Assembly: GCA_035771175.1 (NCBI GenBank)
Contig: CM069613.1
Location: 221,501 to 285,500 of the forward strand
Length of the DNA: 64,000 bases
DNA from: Paratinospora sagittata
Lineage: Eukaryota; Streptophyta; Magnoliopsida; Ranunculales; Menispermaceae
Reading direction: 5' to 3'
Part shown: positions 11,403 through 23,695 of the stretch, in pieces
Layout of the letters: every line of letters begins with the position of its first letter
Numbering within the stretch: the stretch's first letter is position 1
The notes under the pieces: model-generated
What the model was told of the DNA's origin: nothing
Seen by the model: the letters and a program-made list of their open reading frames with translations, nothing else
Databases searched by the model: none
Program-made: the position numbers and the translations under genes

Positions 11403-14400
11403 TAGCTAATGCCAATGGTGTTATCCCACCAGTCACTGGAGCTGGCTCTGTGACTTTATCTTCATCTCTCACTTTATCCCATACTTTACTTGTTCCGTCT
11501 TTATCCCATAAACTATTGTCTATAAGTCAGCTTACTGTAGACCTTGGCTGTGTTGTACTTATTTATCCAAACTTTTGTCTTATCCAGGATATTCTTACCA
11601 AGGAGATAATTGGACGCGGTACTAAGAGGGGGGGATTATATTATGTGGATGACATCGGCTAGGCCAACAACATGAACAATCTGCATGACAATACAAAAAC
11701 ACCATTGTGGCTATGACATCGACGCTTGGGACACCCATCTTTTTCGTATTTGAAGCATGTTTTACCTGATTTGTTTAAGCATGTGCAACCTTCTGCCTTG
11801 AAGTGTGATACTTGTGTTTTGGCTAAGAGCCATCGCGCTACTTACCCATTGAGCATGAATAAAAGTGACACTCCATTTGCATTAATTCACTCTGATGTGT
11901 GGGGGCCCTCACCCATTGCTAATATGTCTGGCTTTCGTTGGTTTGTTATTTTTGTGGATGATTGTACCCGTATGACATGGCTCTACTTGCTAAAACACAA
12001 AGCTGAAGTTCTCGGTGTTTTTAAAACATTTCATGCTATGGTTGGTACTCAGTACGGTGCCACCCTGAAGGTTCTCCGCTCTGATAATGGTGGTGAATAT
12101 GTTAATAAGAATCTTCAATCTTATTTTTCCCACCGTGGTTTAATTCATGAAACTTCATGCTCACAAACACCCCAACAGAACGGTGTCACCGAGAGGAAGA
12201 ATAGACATATTCTGGAGACTGCCCGTGCTCTGCTTCTTGGTGCCAATATGCCCAAACGTTTTTGGACCGATGCCGTCTCAACTGCCGTCCATCTTCTCAA
12301 TTGCCTGCCATCCAAGATTTTATCATTTAAAACACCCCTTCAATCTCTTTCCGATCATGTGTCCATACCTACGGCGCTGATGCTTCCTCCTCGTATCTTT
12401 GGGTGTGTCGCCTATGTGTATCTCCACAAAAACCAACGCAGTAAGCTTGATCCATGTGCACGTCGGTGTGTGTTTTTGGGCTATGGTATCCATAAAAAAG
12501 GGTATCGTTGCTACGATCCTACTACCCGAAAACTCTGTGACTATGGATGTTCAACTTTTGGAAACTGACATGTTTTTTCCATCTACGGCACCTCCTTCTC
12601 CTCTTCAGGGGGCGATACATCATGAAGAGTTGAATTGGTCCCAACATGAGACACCAAATGATTTTGATTGGTTTAGACTTGAGGGGCCGTATGAGCATGA
12701 GGAGCAGAATCGGAATGAGAAGCCGCATGAGCATGATGGGCCGAATGAGAACTCAGGTGATGTGAACTGTGAAATTGAGGTATTTCTGAATGCCGAGCAT
12801 GCAACATCTGAAACTGAGCCTATATCCCCTTCCTCTGAAGTGCCAGCCGAATCCTCTCCTGAGAATAATCCTGAGGTAAGTCCCACTATTACACCCTTAC
12901 ATATCAATGACATAGATGATTCTGTGGGATATGTTTTACCTCCTAGGTATAATCGCGGCAAGCCACCTAATAGATATTCTCCAGATATTGAAGAAAGAAG
13001 GTCGAGGTATCCGATTGCTAACTATGTATCCACCGAGAAACTATCTGAACCTCTTAAGAATTTTGCACAGGAACTCTCCACATGTCAGATTCCTACTAAT
13101 GTTCATGAGGCATTGGCAAATCCAAGATGGACCCGAGCTATAGAGGAAGAAATGAAGGCACTACTAAAAAATGATACATGGACTCTTGTTCCATTACCTG
13201 AAGGAAAACAGACAGTGGGATGCAAATGGGTGTTCTCCATTAAACACAAAACAGATGGATCTATTGAGCTGTACAAAGCGAGACTAGTAGCGAAGGGATA
13301 TACGCAGACATATGGGGTTGATTACCAGGAGACTTTCTCACCTGTAGCCAAGTTGAATACCGTTAGAGTGTTATTATCCCTTGCAGCAAATCTTGATTGG
13401 CTTTTGCATCAATTTGATGTGAAAAATGTTTTTCTCAACGATGACCTCCAAGAAGAGGTGTATATGGATATCCCTCCAGGTTATATACCTTCTTCAGATA
13501 ATGGAGTGGTGTGTAAATTGCAGCGAGCATTGTACGGACTGAAGCAATCACCGCGAGCATGGTTTGGAAGGCTTAGCTTGGCAATGAAGAAATATGGCTT
13601 CCAACAAAGTAACTCTGATCACACTTTGTTCTTGAAACATCAGTTGGGTAAGGTAACGACTCTGATAGTCTATGTAGATGACATGATTATTACAGGAGAT
13701 GATGATGAAGAAATCTCTCTACTTCAAAAGCAATTAGCAACTGAATTTGAGATGAAGAATCTGGGAGGACTCAAGTATTTCTTGGGAATTGAAGTTGCTA
13801 GGTCTAAGCAAGGTATATTTCTTTCTCAACGGAAATACATATTAGACTTGCTAACCGAAGTAGGGATGTTGGAGTGTAGACCTGCAGACACCCCCATTGT
13901 TCAGAATCACAAACTTAGAGAATACCCAGACCAAGTACCAACAGATAAAGGTAGATACCAAAGATTAGTTGGTAAACTCATTTATCTCTCACATACTCGT
14001 CCAAATATTGCATACGTTGTGAGTGTTGTAAGCCAGTTTATGCATAATCCAAGTAAAAGCCACATGGAAGCAGTGATTCGAATACTTCGATACTTGAAGT
14101 CATCTCCAGGCAAGGGGCTTATGTTCTCAAAACATAACAGTCAGTTGATGGTTTATGGATATACGGATGCCGATTTGGCAGGTAATATCACTGATAGAAA
14201 GTCCACCTCGGGATATTTTACATTTGTTGGAGGAAATCTTATAACCTGGAGAAGCAAGAAGCAAAAAGTGGTAGCTTTGTCAAGTGCTGAAGGTGAGTTT
14301 AGGGGAATGGCTAAAGGTCTTTGTGAACTCCTCTGGCTAAGAAAGCTACTTACTGAAATTGGGTTTGCTCCTAACTCTGAGATGGATCTTTTGTGTGACA

Positions 14401-14630
14401 ATAAAGCTGCAATTGCAATTTCCCATAATCCCATTCAACATGATCGTACTAAACATGTGGAAGTAGATCGACACTTCATCAAGGAAAATCTTGAAGCAAA
14501 AACAATTAGGTTTCCATTTGTGAAATCTGAAGATCAATTGGCAGATATCCTTACAAAAGCTATATCGAGCAAGGACCTCTACAACTCACTTGACAAGTTG
14601 GGCATGCGAGACCTCTATGCATCAACTTGA
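11403..14630 (+). pseudogene. Copia-1 pol: integrase, reverse transcriptase, RNase H (disabled)
   Basis: After the frameshift, the rest of protease ends at a TAG (11660-11662). A TGA at 11714-11716 lies just before the HRRLGHPSF pre-integrase motif, at a site where W is usual. The integrase zinc-binding C-x-x-C (CDTC) and the core D...D...E follow (HSDVWGP, RSDNGGEY, ERKNRHILE) up to about 12530, where the frame shifts into RT. RT is open to 14630 with [11 protein letters not shown], the catalytic YVDD at 13671-13682, and RNase H motifs (YTDADLAG, STSGYF, LSSAEGEF, DNKAAI, KHVEVDRHFI). The run of about 690 residues without a stop suggests moderate age. Confidence 0.9.
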
Positions 14631-14637
14631 GGGGGAG
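14630..14637 (+). other. Polypurine tract of Copia-1
   Basis: AGGGGGAG directly precedes the 3' LTR and overlaps the last base of the pol stop codon. Confidence 0.88.
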
Positions 14638-14760
14638 TGTTGGCGTGAGCCGTAATTGTAAACAATAGCAAAGATTTGTTTTAGATTTTATTCTTTTAAA
14701 ATCTATATACCCTATGAAAATACATAGGAAAATATGAAGGAAAAAAATAATGTTTTGACA
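14638..14760 (+). repeat. 3' LTR of Copia-1
   Basis: Same ends as the 5' LTR (TGTTGGCGTGAG...TGTTTTGACA) but 123 bp. Followed at 14761 by the GACAT target duplication. Confidence 0.93.
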
Positions 14761-16795
14761 GACATAACTTGGACATCTTGGACCTCATGGACTGCAGATA
14801 TTCAACTATAGGGAATGCTATAAAAATCATGTGGCTACATGAACGTGATGAAGGGAGAAAAGAATGGAGAGTTTTATGTCATCTAGTGAAGAATAAACAT
14901 ATCTTATTCACAAAATGTTGTTTGGTAGTGGGAAACAAGGTGTAATATGTTGCATTGTTATGTAGTTCTCTTTCACATTTTGGGCAATAAAAGAAGTATG
15001 TTTCCATATTCTTCCCCAAAGTTGACTTAGGTATGCATGTATCATTGTGATATCAAATCAATGGAGTTAAATGATTCATTGGTGTTTAGTTGATGCTCTT
15101 TTAAGGCCAATGAATGTTATGGTGATGGTAGATTGGTGATTGAGGGAAGTGCATTTTAAGGTTCAAGTTTGGGTGAATCTTAATTCAGTATTGAGCATAT
15201 ATCAGTATCAAGCAGACAGACACAAGTAATTAAGAATCTTTGAAGGCTGATATGTGAGCCAAGGTGGAGATTGTATCTTTTTAGCAGCTGTTCGATCTTG
15301 CTGAGATTTAAGAGTTTTATCTCTTTACTTCACTCTTAGGATTTTGGGTTAAGTATAAGGTTGCATCAATATAATAAAAGCATCATGTATGATCTCATAT
15401 TCTCATAGGGTAATGGATTTGGCTATAGTGTGTACAGTCATAGTGTATTGGATTTTCTTATTGGTTAAAGACAAAAATGGAGAGGGGTGTACTAAGCTTT
15501 ATGGCTCAAGTTTGTTATTCAATTAAAGGGTTTTTTTTTTTCTTTGTTTGTATTCTTTTGATTATTATTGTGAAGAAGGTTGGATTACACTTGTAAATGC
15601 AGGTGTTTGTGCTGAATTACATAAATTTGCTCGTACTTTCTATTGATCTCGATATGCTTTAATTTTTTTTACTACGTTGATTTTTAGTCTGTGAGTCCAT
15701 ATCTCTCAACATAATTCATCTTCAATATGTGTAAATGAAAATGAAAAACTATCACTTTGGGTGACCATAGTAAGAAGAAAATTTTGGTGTAATGGCAAGG
15801 GACACAATGAAGGATAGGAAACATGAATGTTGCGACTTTATGCTTATAATTTTTTGTCAGGAGTGAGGACTATTGTACTACTAAACAAAATGGTTTAGAA
15901 TGGATGATTAGGACCACCCAGTCACGATGGTTGTTGATGTGTGGGTGGTAATTGTTGATCCTTTCATTCTTGCTGATCTACTTGGTACTTTTGGATGACT
16001 AGTTCCTAATATGATTTAACATTTTAAAAGGATGCTAGTCCATGATATATATGTTTCAAACTTGGAAGTGCACATGAGCTCATTAGTATCTCAACCTGCA
16101 AAATGATTTATTTCTTTATTTTATTTTATCATACATGGAGCCTTGAGTCATGCATTTAAGTTAAAGTTTGCTCTTTGAAATGACAAAGAGTCGTGATATT
16201 TACCGAGTGATTTAGGATATTAAGTTTTCAGATCGAGTGGTGTAGAATTGTGAACCACTATCACATGATAAACAGGGCGATTATGATATGATAACTATGA
16301 CAGCCGCATAGAGGGTGGTTAAGATCTTAATGAAGGAATATGGATGGGAGTGATTTACTTTCATGGGGATGAAATCCTAATCCTTTGGTTCAATTATGTG
16401 AACAGACAAGAAAATGCAGTTAAATCATTAGCTGGATGGACACTGGAGCCTAAGTGGAATCTCAAGGCATGTTAGATATAATTTATCTAATTTTTTTCGA
16501 AGTTATGCTAGTTAAAAGTTTGATGATGGGACGGATGATGGAAGTCATTACCTAATGCAAGCAAAGAAAGGGATTCTAATAATTCAAAGGTGAGGGTGAG
16601 GTGTGACAAACAAATCTTTTCTACCACATAAAGTTTTGATAATTGATGTGTTAGAGGGATTTAGAATCAGTTGACTCTACACTAGAAAGCTTGAACAAGA
16701 GATAAATCCATTTGTTTCCGCTGTGTGATCAAATGACTAGAGTAATTAGGACTCAAAAACACACATACACACATACAAAAGAAAGAAAGAAAAGA

Positions 16796-16812
16796 GGGGG
16801 GGGGGGGGGGGG
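16796..16812. repeat. Poly(G) run of 17 next to GAAA repeats
   Basis: Preceded by GAAAGAAAGAAAAGA. Long G runs are rare in plant DNA and prone to assembly or sequencing error. Confidence 0.9.
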
Positions 16813-17990
16813 AGCAGAGAGGATATGGTGCTCATGGTTGTGGATAAAAAGCTGGATTAGGGTAATGAGTGATTATTGTAGCTTGATAAGACAGAGAAAT
16901 GGTTGAAGGAGGAACAATTTTGGAGACAGACATGTGCTTAGGTTATTGGTAATTTAAGGGGTGATGGCCAGTGGGAAAGAATGAAACGTGGTGTGTTTGT
17001 TAACAGGAAGACATTGATTTGCCATCTTCACATTAAGCTTCTCAAATAAAGCTCTTTTAACAGCTTAACACAAATGTCTAATCGCATTATAATTTCTCTT
17101 TCTTGTCAATCCGATTTTATCTTTTGAAATGATGTTTTATTAGGAATAATTAAATTATTAAACCCACCCCAATGACATATGCATGATGCCACCTCATAGT
17201 AATCTCAACAAAATTAAATCATTTGAATCTATTGTTCATCTCCTTCATATATGCATTAATTAGGATTTTGACCAACAAAAACAGGAACAATGCTACTCTG
17301 TTCACACTTGACACATATTCTACTAATAAAAGCTTATAATGTTTCAAGTTTTTTATTTGGTCCTAGGATGAGTTCACTTATATAGAATTTTAAGTGGAAG
17401 AAGTAGAAAGGGTCTAACCTTAAATGAAGTAATCATCAGCCACATGACAACAATACCTATAGAAAGTTACTGGGGAAAAAGGAGGGCGATGGGAATCATG
17501 GGGAGTGGTCTTCAATTTCTTTCTTTTTCAGAACTTTTTTTTTTTTCTTTCTCTATGAAATTTAGAAAAGAAATAAATGCATGTTTCTAATGAGTTGCAT
17601 ATAATTCTGCTAAAGAACTTGCAACATCAGATGAGAAAATTTGGGATGGGGCAGGATGGCCTGAAGGCAGACAAACTCACTAAAATTTTCTAATTGAAGG
17701 AAGAATGAGGCAGTGAGAAATGACAGTCAATGATCGGTTGAATGGATTTCCAGAATTAGATTTGTAATGATGTTAATAGGTGTAATTAAGGGACATTTAG
17801 ATAGATTGAACACTAAGTTCAAGTATTAAATGATGATTCTATCAATTTATTAAAGAAGAGATAGGGAGTGAGTGAGAGAGAGATGGGAAGGAGGATTTAT
17901 TAAGTATGTCATTGAAAAGGCTTTACCTCACGTAAGAAAGCCTCTGGTAACTCTAGTTGTGCGTTGACTCTACAAGAAAACAGCTAGTTT

Positions 17991-18042
17991 AGTGAGAGTG
18001 AGTGAGTGAGTGAGTGAGTGAGTGAGTGAGTGAGTGAGTGAG
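17991..18042. repeat. (AGTG)n microsatellite
   Basis: About 12 tetranucleotide units after an AGTGAG start. Confidence 0.95.
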
Positions 18043-18330
18043 ATAGATGGGAGTAGAGGGCGGGGTCTTGAGGAAAAACCAATAATGGAGTAAAGAGGAA
18101 TCACTTTAGTCGACTGACTGACGTGGATGTGACACCACATCTTAATTAAATGCTTGAAGCTGAAGTTGTATGTGAGCTGTTCTACTAGGAATTAGCCTAC
18201 TCTTCTACATACACACCCAATTCATTAAGCATAGATCCGTCTCATTATAACCAACACAGTACAAAGGGCCCCTTTTTATCTTATTGGCCACACTACCCAC
18301 TGCTCACTTTCCTAATGGTAATGGGGCCCT

Positions 18331-18362
18331 TCTCTCTCCCTCTCTCTCTCTCTCTCTTTCTC
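18331..18362. repeat. (CT)n pyrimidine tract
   Basis: TC dinucleotide run of the kind common in plant promoters and 5' UTRs. No open frame follows it, so a transcript start here is not supported. Confidence 0.85.
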
Positions 18363-18975
18363 TAAAGCGCATTCTCCTCCCAAGTTAGTTTTTTTTACAC
18401 CTTGCTTCTTCCAATTCCTAACTCCAGAATTAACATTTTGAACCCTAGCTTTAGTATAATTTCACCAGCTTAATTATCTACTCTCTTTTGAGTTTTACAT
18501 TATTTGATTGTTGTTGTTGCATGTGCCTTTCAAAATGACACTTCCTTTTGATGCAAATTTCTGGTAGGTTGTTGCTAGAGAATCAGATTCTAGGCAAGTT
18601 CTATGAATTAAATTAGTTGATGATTATCAATTGAAACTTGCAAATGCCTGTATAATTAGGATTAATGGTTATCATGAGATGATGCCCATGTTAGTGCTAT
18701 TTAATACATACTTAAAATCAATCAAGGAAGAAAAGCTTATTATTTCATATTTACTCATGTAGGAATTAGATACTCTGAAGGACTTTCAATTCATGACCTT
18801 TTTTCATATATAGATAAAGGATGTCAACTACTCATATATCAGTGTCAAGTCATTATTCTACATTTAGCTAAGATGCAAGCCATGAGCATCGACCCTTCCA
18901 TATATATTGCTTAGTTTCTAACATTGCATGTTCTTTTTAATTAATTCGTTGATGTCCATTATAATTAATGTTTAG

Positions 18976-18998
18976 TATATATATATATATATATATAT
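18976..18998. repeat. (TA)n microsatellite
   Basis: Eleven TA units. Confidence 0.9.
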
Positions 18999-21900
18999 CC
19001 CTTGAACTGTTTAATTTGGTCATTGATGCAAAAAAGTTGATTTGATTAGGTTATCCAAGCATGCGTAGATTGCAAGTGTCCATATCAATCTCAACTCAAG
19101 TCTGCTGGGACTGAAGGACATTGATCAGCTCCGCTTCATAGTCATCGATCAATTTAACTGGTACGTAGTCACTGTTCACCTCATGCATATAACCAACTTA
19201 GTAAATTGACTGATAAAGCTAAGAAACTTTATATAGTATACACACAAGCAAATGACCCTTAAATAACTTTATTATTGAAGTCTTACTTTTTGTGTTACTG
19301 TTGCGTTATTCTTGTTCACCTGGTACACACAAATATTATAAGCCATTATTTGAAAACAAAATAAAAGAAAATGAAAGCAAAAACAAAAAGAAAGAGACTA
19401 CCATAAATATATCTTTAAATACTTGACTTCATTTTTAGAGACCTCTGCCAAGTGGCAAGGTTCTTGATGATCTAAATTCCAGCTAGTCCTATTTGTAGAT
19501 TCCCAAGTTGTGTATATTTCAAGGTATTGATGCGTTAGAAGCATTTGTACAATTCTCATAAATTATTTGACAAAAAAAATACATATGCTCAACTCAACAA
19601 GTGTTTTTTTTTTCAGCTATATAAATGCAGTTAAATGGATATGCTTCCTCTTTTGTTCCATCCAATAGCCAAGTCAACATTTATATAACACTATAAACAA
19701 GAATACAACTAAACTTTTTGTGTTTTCACCACACTCTTCCATTTAATAGGTTTCTAAGGTTTGGTTTTTCCTTCTTTTTTTTTTGTCTCCAGTAGAGCAT
19801 TACAGATTTTAGACAATACAACTAAGACCAATTTTGACAGAATCTGTGGCATATGGACCTGAAGGGCTTCCAGAGAGTTACCGGAGGTCAAAACCTCACT
19901 GATAACTTGGGCACGAGGCCTACCATATACTTCTGGGCAATAAGGCCTTACTAATTGGGACTATGGCCCATCCAAATATGGACATTAGGGCCTGAAGTAA
20001 AGATGATCTCTATTATTGTTCCTAGTGGGATTTGATCCTTGTCCTCTATCATGAGCAAGGTGGGAGGTTAGCACCCAAGCCAAGAGGCTTTGGGCAATAG
20101 TTTTTAATTTTTAACTTTTATATTTTTATTTGAGGTCACTAGGTATCAAGCCAAGTGGTCACTAGCCTGGGGCATGGTCGCAAATACCTTAGGATGTCGT
20201 TACCAATATGAGGGTACTGAAAGTAATGCATCATAAACTAGTCCAATTCCCTGCAAATGCTGCGTTTGATAATCTGTCTCACCAACCTAATATTGACATC
20301 TGTGAGACTTGAACCCATGACCTGCCATGAACTTGAGCCTTTGGAAATCTGACTCGTACTACTCGAGAAAGCTCATGTGGGCATAGATTTCTAAGTTGAA
20401 TCAAATATTTAGATGAGAACATCACACATAAATTATAATCTACTCAAACTATGACTTTTGTATTAATTGAGAATTCGAGTACTTGGAATCAACATAATAT
20501 GCTTTTGCTTTGGGGTAAATGTTCTTGAGCTTTGAATATAGGATTTACATTGTTTTGGAAGTTTTGTACATTATCCTAGAGAATTGGTGGTGGGGTCTAG
20601 GAATTGGGAAAGCTGTAGAGCTAGTATATATGTGGATCAAAGGGTTGATGTAGATGCTTTCTAAGAGTGGACCCACTCTACTCATGGGGTTCAACTCCAA
20701 ACTAATGCATTGCATTGCGACAATAATCGTCATAACTTTCGTTAGCATCATACCATGTGGGATATCAAATCTGGGGTCCTTGCGTACGTAGATCAATAGG
20801 TCCAATGAATATGTCACACGAAAGCTACAAACTTCATAAGCTAGTCCCCTTTATCCTTCTTTTCTTTATTTTGGGTAGTTTATTATCACAACTGTTTTAT
20901 GTGTATATATGGAACTCTCTCATGCGCATAAACGTCCGGGCCGGGGAAGAGTACTAGTACTTGACAGGAAGACGGTGACATAACCTTGGAGAGGGGAGAA
21001 GGGTATAATGGCCCTACTGCCCTACTGGGTCCTTATTAATGGGGAATTGAATTGGCCCTTTGGAGCTGCATGGGGAAAGGGTCCATTATTCTTATAAGAG
21101 TTAAAAGAGCAGAGAAAAGGGTACATGACAAAGTTTAAGTATCCCTTCCAATTTCATTGGATTGTTACATTACATGCATATTAGATCCTCTTCATCTCCC
21201 CATCTCCCCAAATAATTCTCCTACCTATGTACTGACCTTTCCCTCAAATAATTCTCTTCTCATCCTTGCTACCTTTTTTCTTCCCAATTATACAATCTTA
21301 ACACATCTCAACTCAACATATCTTTTTTCTTTTTCTTTTTTATTAACTACGAGGGGCTAGATGAATTTGCTTTCATCACTTTATTCTATTCAGTAAAGTT
21401 AAGTGTTTAATTATATTTTCAAGTGAGGATGTCCTAGCCTTTGTGTAAGTGAATTTCTTGGGGCTTTTGAGTGTGCACTGCGTTGAGCACGTTGCCGAAT
21501 ACATAATCAGCTTTTTGCTGATCCAATGGCCAAAGACATGCAAGTGTGCGTCCCAGAAGCTGTAAAACATTTTAGTATAATTAATTGGGTTCATGTTATA
21601 GTTAATCTTACAAAAAAAAATTAAAAATAATCTTTTTAATCTAAATGTGTGGAAAGGTATGTAAATATCATCTTATTTTAAAAATTCTACTTGATGAGAA
21701 AATATTGAAAGTTTGAGGATAAGGGAGATGAGGGCATTGCGGGCCTCAACAAAATTAAAATATTACAGAGGGCCGGGTATTATTAACATATTTTTTTAAA
21801 CCTCGAAGCACCTTCTTCTACATATATACCCTTAAATAAATAAATAAAATTATGTTTGACTTCATATGATAAGGAATAATGAGGTCAAGGATGCCGCCTA

Positions 21901-23656
21901 ATTCTATAACAATCTTACCAAACCATTTACTCTTTCTCTATCTCTTTCTTCAGTATATTGTTATACATGAAAGAATTAAAATGGAGCGACGATGCCCTTG
22001 TCCAACTTGGCTCTCCTAAAGCACGCAGTAATAGGATTATTGTAATTGTTATTATTATTTGAGGGTTTGAGAAGGAGAAGAGTGGCACACGTAGGACCAA
22101 CTTCTGGCTCAATTGATGTATTAGATTAACCCGGGGGTGTCTCTTACATTGTATTTCTTTGTTTTTTATTTATTTTATATATATATTTTTATCAAACTTA
22201 TATATTTTCTCATTTAAAAAAAAATTGTCATATTTAGGGAACTTAATGCCTAATAATATTTTGATGCTTGGACTTGAAGGGCCATGCCATCATTCCAATC
22301 AAGCAGGGCCATAGTAATGAGTATGTGTGGTTTGATGCGACTTGGTTTTGTAAAATTCAAACACGTTCTCTCACCTTTTTCAGTCTTCCTAGTTAAAACA
22401 GATTTCTTTTATTTGTCTTTTTTTTTTTCTTTTTCTGTGGGTTGTACTCCAAAGTCCTTGACTGTCTTCTTTGCAGCAAAAGTCACTATTGTCATTGAAT
22501 TAAATAAAGAAAGATTCTGTAAAGATAAGGTGTATGACAAATATAATATGTATATATACATATGCATCATCAGAAATTGAAAAAAGAATATATGAAAAGT
22601 CCAACCTTAGAATGTGTTAAAAATAAGGAAGAATACAATTAAATTAAATTGTGTCTTATATTATTGGGTTGATACATTAATTATTATTACAAAATCCAAG
22701 CCTTGGAGATTTAATGTAATCCTGTGAGGCTAGTTAGAATTCAGTGTATCAGGAGATGAAGCCATCAGAGTGTCCATTTGATCACATCCATTGCATCCGG
22801 GGCCAACCCCACTTCCTGTACTACTCTGCTCAAATTTGTACTACTTTGGTGTACGGTATTGAAGGAGTGTGAGCTCCGCCTGATGGGAATAGAAGAGTGC
22901 TCCTGTGAACCATTATTCATGATGGATGTCAATGTGATTTTGATAATTGAAGATGATCGTGAGGGCTTCTCTGAGATTAGAGATCCATGACGCAGACATG
23001 CCATGCATTGAATGTGATGTGTGGCATTATATTGCTTGGAAAAAGAAAAAAGAAAAAAAGTGCTTGAGATTTAAAGAATTAAGAAAAATGGGTGATTCCC
23101 AATTTTTCCACTGGCTTTTCTTGCCTGTCGGTGGAGTAGAACAAAATATTCCAATCATCTCTAAACTCTAAGGGCCCCTCTTACCTTTTTTTTTAATTTT
23201 CTCTTTTCATTTTTTTTATTTTTTATCATTAGAACCGTAGGCCCCCACTAAGAGTGGCATTGGAGACTTGTCTGTGTGGTTATTTTTTTATTATGTTTTT
23301 CAAAAAATGACAGTATTTCTTTATTTTTTGAGTATATTTTCTGAACACTATAAATTATTTTGAAAAATATGTCTAAGATACATTTAGGTGGGTGTATAAG
23401 TCCTATATAAAAATGCGCAGAAGCCCAAGTAAAAGACTGAGTCATAGGCCTATAATAAGACCTTGGATAAATTACTAATAGAGACTTGAATCTTTTTTTT
23501 TGAGAGAGATATTAATCTAACCGTAAAAATTATAACTATTTATTAATATTTATTGGATTATTTATTATACACTTTAAAATATGTAAACTACACACATTCA
23601 ATGAATATGAATGTGTAGTTATATTATAGTTATAACTTTTATAGTTAGATTAGTGT

Positions 23657-23661
<5 letters not shown>

Positions 23662-23692
<31 letters not shown>
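23662..23692. repeat. (TA)n microsatellite
   Basis: About 15 TA units in a very AT-rich setting. Confidence 0.9.

Positions 23693-23695
<3 letters not shown>

Larger units (their letters stand above)
9463..14760 (+). mobile_element. Copia-1: complete but inactive Ty1/copia LTR retrotransposon
   Basis: 5298 bp, flanked by the 5-bp direct repeat GACAT (9458-9462 and 14761-14765). In order: 5' LTR, tRNA-Met primer-binding site, leader with a tandem duplication, gag, protease, integrase, reverse transcriptase, RNase H, polypurine tract, 3' LTR. Integrase before RT defines copia. The LTRs are very short (141 and 123 bp), as in the Ale/Retrofit-like lineages (lineage is inference). The two LTRs differ by about three substitutions and one block difference of 18 bp. 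Gag and the protease-integrase part carry several in-frame stops and frameshifts, while the RT-RNase H frame is long and open. No autonomous activity is expected. Confidence 0.95.

Noticed and set aside
12399..12540. An ATG at 12399 opening the long RT frame of Copia-1
   Set aside because: The codons before about 12540 are an out-of-frame reading of integrase. The RT-coding part starts after a frameshift, so this is not a true start.
19105..19135. GGGACTGAAGGAC, resembling the core of miR319/miR159
   Set aside because: Mismatches within the mature sequence and no complementary arm nearby to form the long foldback of that family.
20545..20817. 90-codon minus-strand open frame
   Set aside because: No domain, signal peptide or promoter. 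Composition is like the surrounding spacer.
22765..23004. 79-codon minus-strand open frame, possible small peptide gene
   Set aside because: No signal peptide or known plant peptide motif (CLE, IDA, RALF, CEP). The opposite strand is equally open, so chance is likely.
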